Shown: piece by piece, positions 58,183 through 64,000 of the stretch
Numbering within the stretch: position 1 is the first letter of the stretch
Layout of the letters: every line of letters begins with the position of its first letter
NCBI RefSeq assembly: GCF_031143425.1
Contig: NC_090438.1
Span: 780,095,138-780,159,137 of the forward strand
Source: Pleurodeles waltl
Lineage: Eukaryota > Chordata > Amphibia > Caudata > Salamandridae
DNA: 64,000 nt
Reading direction: 5' to 3'
Position numbers and translations under genes: made by a program
The notes under the pieces: generated by a model
What the model was told of the DNA's origin: nothing
The model's input: only the letters and a program-made list of their open reading frames with translations
Database searches by the model: none

Positions 58183-58920
58183 TTAATTTTAGACCGTGTG
58201 AGCTGATCCAGACTACTATGGCTAGAATACAGTACCTAAAACGACTGACCACCTCATCATTAAAAATGGGCACAATAATTTGCGTATCATTTGCGTAAGA
58301 AGTGGATTTAAATCCAAAGGAGCTGATCAAGCTCATTAACGGTATCAGATAAACATTAAACAATGTGGGGCTCAGGGAAGATCCCTGAGGAACACCACAG
58401 GGCAGGCAGAAAGGTGTAGAAGTAAAGCCCCCGACTGACACTGATTGTACCCTATCTTTAAGGAAGGAGACCAGCAAATCCTGACCCACACCATTGACAC
58501 CAATCTCTTCCTACCTACTTTTTAAAGTTAAATGGTTAAATGTGTCAAAGGCTGCGGATAAATCTTAAAAGGGCCATCACAGCCTTCCCACCATCATCAA
58601 GGATATTGCATGCTACTTCAGTAAAAGCAAGGAGGGGCCGAATCAGTACTGTTGGCTTTGCGAAAACCAAATTAAGTGGCAGCCAAAATATCATTATGAT
58701 CCAGGTTATCTGTAAAGGCTATATTGAGATGCTGTTTTAACACTTTGGCAAACAAAGGAAGCCGCAAGATTGGTCTGTAGTTTTTATCAACTAGTGAGTC
58801 TAAGGTAGGTTTCCTAAGTAAAGAAAGAATAGAGGCTTCCTTCCATTCTGCGGGAAAGATACCACTTATTAAGATGTTATCGATCACTTCACTTAAAACA
58901 GGGGCAATGTGATTCACCAA
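58112..58920 (-). pseudogene. Reverse transcriptase domain of the L2/CR1-type LINE
   Basis: There are two open frames. 58920-58672 gives the finger/palm region with DKNYRPI and a LRLPLFAKVLKQHLN helix. 58489-58112 opens with MGQDLLVSFLKDRVQSVSVG and contains GVPQGSSLSPTLFN and YANDTQ. A stop-containing gap (58671-58490) separates them and still reads in parts. The first catalytic Asp of the YADD box is replaced by Asn (58286-58297), which should abolish polymerase activity. The frame runs directly into the MITE end at 58182. Confidence 0.82.
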
Positions 58921-58969
58921 GGAATGAGTTATTCCAGCTGGGCAAGGATCATTAGGTGATCCAGATTTA

Positions 58970-59880
58970 GGGGCATATTTATACTCTGTCTGCGCACATT
59001 CAGCGCAAACCTTGCCCCATATTTATACAATGACGCCCGACCCCGCGAACGTCAAAATCCCTCTGTGTGCGTCATTTTCTGGATGCGGGAAACCACCTTG
59101 CATTAATAACATGCAAGGTAGGCGTTCCCATCCCAAAAATGACTTTAAGGCCTGTGCGCCTTATTTATACTCCCGCGTCATTTTGACACACAGGAGGGGG
59201 CGGGCCTTAAAAAACGGCACACAGCCTGATGTGCACCGTTTTTTAACGCCTGGGAGAGGGCAGGCGTTAAGGGACAAGTGGGCCCACTTCCGTGGTCTCT
59301 GACCATGGAAGCAGTCTAGAGGTGCCCTTCCCTGCCCCCAGGGACACCCCCTGCCACTCTCACCCATCCCTGGAGGACACCCATGGATGGGGGGACCCAT
59401 CCCAGGTAAGTACAGGTAAGTTGGGGTAAGTATAATTTTTTTTTTTTTTTAAAGTGGCATAGGAGGGGCCTAGCTTGGGCCCCCCTACATGCCACTGTGC
59501 CCAATGGCTGTGCCCAGGGGCCAGAAGTCCCCTGGGCATCGCCATCGGGCAAGGGGGCATGACTCCTGTCTTTGTTAAGACAGGAGTCATTTCAATGGGG
59601 GTTGTGCATCAAAAAATGGCGCAAGTCCGGTTTGAGCCATGATTTTTTACTCAAACCTGACTTGCACCATTTATTGACACACAACCCCCATTTTTCCCTA
59701 CGCCGGCGCTGCCTGGTTTGAGTCATTTTTTTTTTACTCTGACCAGCCCGCAGCGCCGGCTAACGTCAATCCTTAAAGAAGGTGCCCGCATGGTGGGAGG
59801 AATGGCATTAGCCAGCGGTAAATTTTTTGACGCAAACCAGCGCCGGCGCTGGTTTGTGTCAAAAAGTATAAATATGGGCC
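58970..59880. mobile_element. Serial-hairpin MITE 2, about 911 bp, opposite orientation
   Basis: It starts GGGGCATATTTATACTC and ends AAAAAGTATAAATATGGGCC, the same ends as MITE 1 but reversed. It shares the hairpins GACTCCTGTCTT/AAGACAGGAGTC (about 59562-59590), CGCCGGCGCTG pairs and the GGACACCC purine-rich middle. It is also inserted in the LINE. TTA precedes it (58967-58969), but ATG follows, so the duplication is decayed or altered. Confidence 0.88.
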
Positions 59881-60963
59881 ATGGTGTGGCACAGGAGTTC
59901 AACCCTTCTCCATGGGGTAGGTAATGGGAATTCAAATTAGAGATAAGAAGAGTGAAACAGTATCTGAGACTTCCGGTGCTCCGATTCCATCATTGAGCTC
60001 CAAAAACAGTCTCAAATTTTTAAAGAAATCAGCGAGACTGTCACAATGCTCTTGAGAGAAGGAGGCAGAATGATCCTCAGGAAGGGGAGAGAGCAGTTTT
60101 ACTTTGTGAAACAGTTCACGTTGGGAGCTTAAAGCTGAACAATGTAGTCATCTCTGTTACAGGGCTCCCCCAGCGGCTCTTGCAGCCTGCCATGCCAAGA
60201 AGGTTCAAGCACATTTTATATTAAAACGTAATGATGCATTGTCTTGCTTGCATTGGGGCCCCTGGCTTCGCTTCTGGTTCCACGCTCTTATAGGGGGTGG
60301 ATTAACCAAGAACAATGTATTCATGTAACCAAACTACAATTTCGGGGCTGGATCGTCGTTTAACATGAATGCATTTTGGTAAAGGAGGTGGTTATTCTTA
60401 ATAGTGCATCAGGTGCAGTGGTACCGGGGCACGGGGTGTAAGAGGGACAATACACTCCAATGTTAGTTTACTTTAATGCCAACCAGTGGGGCCCCATCCT
60501 GTGCAGGCATTGGGGCCCACTGCTCCCTAGCTACGCCTCGACTCCAAACTCTTACAGGTAGTGGATAAAGAAAGGAGGGGAGAGTTGAGAAGTGTGAATG
60601 CTTTCCAAGGGTGTATCCATCAATGATACAGCAGGTGCAGTAGCACAGTGGACACAGAATGTGAGTGGGAATCTACACTGAAATTGTGACTGTCACCCAT
60701 AATAAGGCCTTGGGGTCCAATTCCTTGCCTGAATTAGGGCCCTCTAGCACCCTTGGTCTGCCACTCATGCATACATTCCAAAAGAGCGAGAGAAGCTGGC
60801 CGGTGAAAGGGTTCCTGAAAGGGCTATTAAAAATGTCACCTGCTAGCAAGGGTTTTGTGTTTTGGTTTACAAGAGAAACTCAAAACGATAAGCAAAGAAC
60901 AGCACATAAAAACCTTTAACGAGCTACAAACAAGGCAAAAGAACACAAAAAGTTGTGAGATAA
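59881..60963. other. LINE left edge and unassigned spacer
   Basis: Up to about 60130 minus-strand DNA may be the 5' part of the L2/CR1-type LINE. Beyond that, two loosely similar segments (around 60230-60540 and 60540-60740) share GGTGCAGTxGxAC, TTGGGGCCC and TCTTATAGG/TCTTACAGG. They look like a diverged duplication. No gene signal is seen. Confidence 0.4.
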
Positions 60964-61263
60964 TGTAGGAGGCTGGCCTGGTTTGCAGTGGGTACCTAAG
61001 GTACTTACACCTTATACCAGGTCCAGTTATCACTTATTAGTGAAATGTAGGCAGTGTCTAGCAGCTTAGGCTGTTTAGGGCTAGCGGTAGCAGAGCAGCC
61101 AAGGCTGAACTAGGAGACATGCAAAGCTCTTGCAATACCACTATTGTCACACAGTATTATACACAATAAAAGACAATACTCAGTATGACCAAAAAAAAGG
61201 TACTTTATTTTAGTGACACAAGGCCAAGAATATCTTAGAGGCTATACTCCTTCTGGAGGTAAG
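60964..61263 (-). mobile_element. LTR family C, copy 2 (terminal fragment)
   Basis: TGTAGGAGGCTGGCC at 60964 matches the reverse complement of the right end of the copy at 11818-13944. The match continues through ACCTAAGGTACTTACACC and GGCAGTGTCTAG. TTTATT (AATAAA on the minus strand) is at 61204-61209. It ends at 61263, where LTR D begins with TGTTAGAAAT, apparently inserted at GTAAG. Confidence 0.82.
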
Positions 61264-61276
61264 TGTTAGAAATTGG

Positions 61277-62552
61277 GGGGCATATTTATACTCTGTTTGC
61301 ACCGAATTAGTGTCATTTTTTTTAAACTCAAATTTGGTGCAAAACTAACTCCATATTTATACTTTGGTGCTAGACCCCTCTAGCACCAAATTTATGGAGT
61401 TTAAGTAATTTTTTGAAAGTGGAGACCTACCTTGCCTTAATGAGATGCAAGGTAGGCGTTCCCATGCAAAAAATGACTCTATGGCCTTAACGCCATATTT
61501 AGGGGCATATTTATACTCCGCGGCATATTTATACTCTGTTTGCACCGAATTAGCGTCATTTTTTTTACTCTAATTCGGTGCAAATCTAACTCCATATTTA
61601 TACCTTGGTGCTAGACCTACCTAGCACCAAGGCCCTGATTTATACTTTTTTTGCACCGCATTAATGTAATTTTTTGACGCAAAAGTGGCGCAAACGTACA
61701 AAATATTGGCCCTTATTTATACTTTTTGCTGCAAAACTGCACTAACTCAGTTTTGCACCAAAAAGTTTAGCACCGGCTTGCACCATTTCTGTGCACCAGC
61801 CGGGCACCATATTTATGGAATGGTGCAAGCCGGTGCAAAGGGTAGGCTAGAGTTTTAAAAAATTACTTTAGTCGGGTGGGGCTGGCATTATAGAAGAAGA
61901 GGGTTTAGCACCAAAAAATGGCTTTAGGCAGGTTAGAGTAAAAAAAAACAGATTAGCGTCATTTTATGGTGCTAAACCTACCATGCCACATGACTCCTGC
62001 CTTAGAAAAGGCAGGAGTCATGCCCACCACGCCAATGGCCAGCACAGAGGACAGGGGTACCCTAGGCATGGTCATTGCAACCTGTGCCATGTATGGGGGC
62101 CCATTTCAGGGCCCCCTATGGCACTTTAAAAAATAAAATGCACTTACCTGGGATGGGGTCCCCCATCCTCGCAGTCCCTCTAGTGTGGGTGGGGGTGCCC
62201 CTGGGGCCTAGGGAGGGCACCTCTGGGCTTATTCCATGGTGTTCCACCATGGAAATAGGCCCACAGGTCCCCTAACGCCTGCCCTGACCCAGATCTTAAA
62301 AAATGGGGTAAAGCAAGCTTTGCCCCATTTTTTAACCCCTCCTCCCTCCCTTGCACCATTTTTGCATGGGAGTATAAATATGGCGTTAAGGCCATAGTCA
62401 TTTTTTGCACGGAAACTCCTACCTTGCATCTCATTAAGGCAAGGTAGGTTTCCACTTCTAAAAAATGACTTTAACTCCATAAATTTGGTGCTAGACGGGT
62501 CTAGCACCAAAGTATAAATATGGAGTTAGTTTTGCACTGAATTAGAGTGAAA
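61277..62552. mobile_element. Compound of nested serial-hairpin MITEs
   Basis: The end motif GGC(A/C)(A/T)ATTTATAC or its complement occurs repeatedly: about 61280, 61502, 61523, 61585, 61628, 61708, 62370 and 62511. Hairpins such as TTGGTGCTAGACC/TCTAGCACCAA (61371 and 62485) recur in several copies. The 61502 end sits at a TTTA inside another copy, so members have inserted into one another. The right terminal repeat of the outermost copy is incomplete. Confidence 0.82.
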
Positions 62553-63105
62553 AAAAATGACGGCGTCGGTGAGACCAGGGCTGCGGTGTGAAGCGGGGCG
62601 GTGCGGTGCGACGTGCGTTTTCCACAGGTCACGGTGCAGGCAGCGGCGTCATCGCTGCTGAAGCGCTGTCGTCGGTAGGCCCAAGCCAGTGGTGCGGGAC
62701 GGTGCTTCGTGACCCTCACGAGCGGTGTCCACAGGTCACAGTGCAGGCAGGATGCCTGGTGACGACACAGGAGTCGATGGTGCTGGCGTCGGTGGACCAG
62801 GGCTGCGGTGCAGGATGGGACAGTGCTTTGTGTATCTCACAAGCGGTGTCCACAGGCCACAGTGCAGGCAGCGGTGCCGGTGTCAGCAGGAGCGGTGTCG
62901 TCAGGGATGCCCAGGCTGCGGTATGAGCAGGCGATGCCGGAGTGCGGGACCCACAGGTCACGGTGTGAGCAGCAGCTCGGTGAAGTCGTCCGATGACGGC
63001 GTCAGTGAGACCAGGGTCGTGGTGCGAAGCGGGGCAATGCAACTCCATGTGGTGCCGGCAGGCCAGCGGCATCGTTGGCAGCGTCGCAGTGGTTTCTTCT
63101 CTTGA
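62553..63105. repeat. GC- and CpG-rich minisatellite inside LTR D
   Basis: (T/C)CCACAGG(T/C)CAC recurs at 62621, 62728, 62849 and 62950, at steps of 107, 121 and 101 bases. CAGTGCAGGCAG and CGTCGGTGAGACCAGGG recur with it. CpG is far more frequent than in the surrounding DNA. Units vary in length, so copies have diverged. Confidence 0.8.
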
Positions 63106-63410
63106 ACTACACAAAACACACAGTTACCAGTGATGCAAGTCGAGAAAACTGAACTCTTTGGTGTCCCTGAGACTTCCAACAGGAGGCAAGCTCTACTCGA
63201 AGCCCTTGGAGAATTTTCTCAAGCAGGACACACAGCAAAGATCACCCTGTGCACTCTTTTCAGGCAGAAGCTGCATCTGCAGTCCAGTCCAGCAAAGCAA
63301 CACAGCAAAGGGACAGTACTCCTCCTTCAGCTCTTCTCCTGGTCAGAGGTTCCTCTTGATTCCAGAAAGATTCTAAAAGTCTGGGGTTTTGGGTCTTCTT
63401 CTTATACCCA

Positions 63411-63416
63411 GTTCTG
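63411..63416 (-). promoter_or_regulatory. Candidate TATA box of LTR D
   Basis: The minus strand reads TATAAG within GGGTATAAGAAGAAGACCC. It is the only strong TATA-type motif of this LTR and fixes the likely sense strand. Confidence 0.5.
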
Positions 63417-64000
63417 CCTTTGAAGTTGGCAAGCTTCAAAGCAAAGTCTCAAGTGTTTGCAAGATCCTTCCTTGTCCAGGCCTGGCCCCAGACACTCACC
63501 AGGGGGTCAGAGACGGCATTGTGTGAGGGCAGGCACAGTCCTTTCAGGTGAGAGTGACCACTCCTCCCCTCCAGCACAGATGGCTAATCAAGATATGCAG
63601 GCTACACCCCAGCCCCTTTTGTGTCACTGTCTAGAAGAGAGGTGTGAACAGCCCAACTGTCAAACTGACCCAGACGGGGAATCCACAAACAGGTAGAGTC
63701 ACAGAATGGATTAAGCAAGAAAATGCCTACTTTCTAAAAGTGGCATTTTCAAACTAACAACCTAAAAACCAACTTCACTAAAAGATGTATTTTTAAATTG
63801 TGAGCTCAGAGACCCTAAACGCTACATTTTTATCTGCTCTCAAAGAGAATCTGCGCTTTAAGGATATTTAAAGGCAGCCCCCATGTTAACCTATGAGAGA
63901 GATAGGCCTTGCACAGTGAAAACCAAATTTGGCAGTATTTCACTGTTAGGACATATAAAACACAAGTTTATGTCCTACCTTAACCCCTTCTGTGCCCAGG

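Larger units (their letters stand above)
56501..60130 (-). mobile_element. L2/CR1-type LINE, decayed, split by two MITEs
   Basis: On the minus strand the order is SGIFPAEWKEASILSLLRKP (58870s), DKNYRPILRLPLFAKVLKQ, GVPQGSSLSPTLFNVYLIPL (about 58400-58340) and SYANDTQIIV (58297 downward). Then HGLKL (MITE) NADETEVMLF, LGSLFDPGLSFEEHVNHL and LDYFNALFAGAQGRLVGKLQ with NNLHWLPF follow. The 3' end near 56510-56540 is GCGCTTTATAAATACC, typical of the class. Left of 59880 similarity is weaker. The catalytic YADD reads YAND. Confidence 0.8.
61264..64000 (-). mobile_element. LTR family D, copy 2 (runs off the window; interrupted by nested MITEs)
   Basis: It starts TGTTAGAAATTGGGG, is interrupted at about 61277 by MITE DNA, and resumes by about 62555. 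From 63130 to about 63620 it matches copy 1 (CCTGAGACTTCCAACAGGAGG-like, GGTTCCTCTTGATTCCAG, TGTGAGGGCAGGCACAG). A TATA-like TATAAG lies on the minus strand at 63411-63416, supporting minus sense. The remainder (63620-64000) contains no gene. Confidence 0.75.

Noticed and set aside
1..64000. tRNA, rRNA, snRNA or microRNA genes
   Set aside because: I saw no cloverleaf with A and B boxes, no ribosomal core motifs and no snRNA signature. The hairpins present belong to MITEs. A tRNAscan or Rfam search would be decisive.

Overview
The window looks like repeat-dense nuclear DNA of a tailed amphibian with a giant genome. A newt such as Pleurodeles is the best guess. The reasons are very long LTRs of about 2.7 kb, DIRS-type tyrosine-recombinase retrotransposons, a large Harbinger DNA transposon, palindromic MITEs with TTA target sites, and CpG-poor AT-rich spacers. 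I see no convincing host gene, tRNA, rRNA or CRISPR array. Nearly every recognisable coding stretch belongs to a decayed mobile element, and the species name is inference.

Layout: 1-2.5 kb is a truncated LTR (family A, minus). 2.5-11.8 kb is a DIRS-like element split by an almost structurally complete 8.37-kb Harbinger transposon (3247-11619; matching TIRs and ATA target duplication). 11.8-13.9 kb is an LTR of family C (plus). 13.9-15.1 kb holds degenerate CACT- and CATC-rich simple repeats. 15.1-18.3 kb holds LTR fragments of families D and A. 18.3-19.2 kb is a DIRS recombinase fragment split by a MITE. 19.2-28.1 kb is a decayed L1-type LINE on the minus strand, split by a family A solo LTR (20169-22846). 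29.4-34.1 kb is an LTR-like element (B) holding a second complete family A solo LTR (31372-34054) with a CTTAC target duplication. 35.7-37.2 kb is the 3' part of another LINE. 37.5-39.9 kb is mostly unassigned. 39.9-41.7 kb is a DIRS ORF1 (LAP2alpha-like) remnant. 41.7-44.0 kb is the LTR, polypurine tract and broken env of an endogenous retrovirus. 44.0-45.6 kb is a fifth family A fragment. 46-48.1 kb has a LINE scrap and two MITEs. 48.5-50.9 kb has Penelope-like material with a GIY-YIG domain, a 106-bp inverted repeat and a 356-bp tandem duplication. 51-55 kb is G/C-homopolymer-rich tandemly reiterated DNA. 56.5-60.1 kb is an L2/CR1-type LINE split by two serial-hairpin MITEs. 61-64 kb is an LTR C fragment, then LTR D containing nested MITEs and a GC-rich minisatellite.

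How it fits together: the elements form a nested record of insertions. Harbinger went into DIRS, LTR A into L1, LTR A into element B, MITEs into a LINE and into each other, and LTR D apparently into LTR C. The most interesting unit is the Harbinger element. It carries a convergent and divergent set of three genes: a DDE transposase on the minus strand, flanked by two plus-strand genes that each look like a Myb/SANT-type DNA-binding protein. All three are now frameshifted. The second most interesting theme is the palindromic MITE family, whose body is a chain of hairpins and whose TTA-containing ends appear to attract further insertions of the same family.
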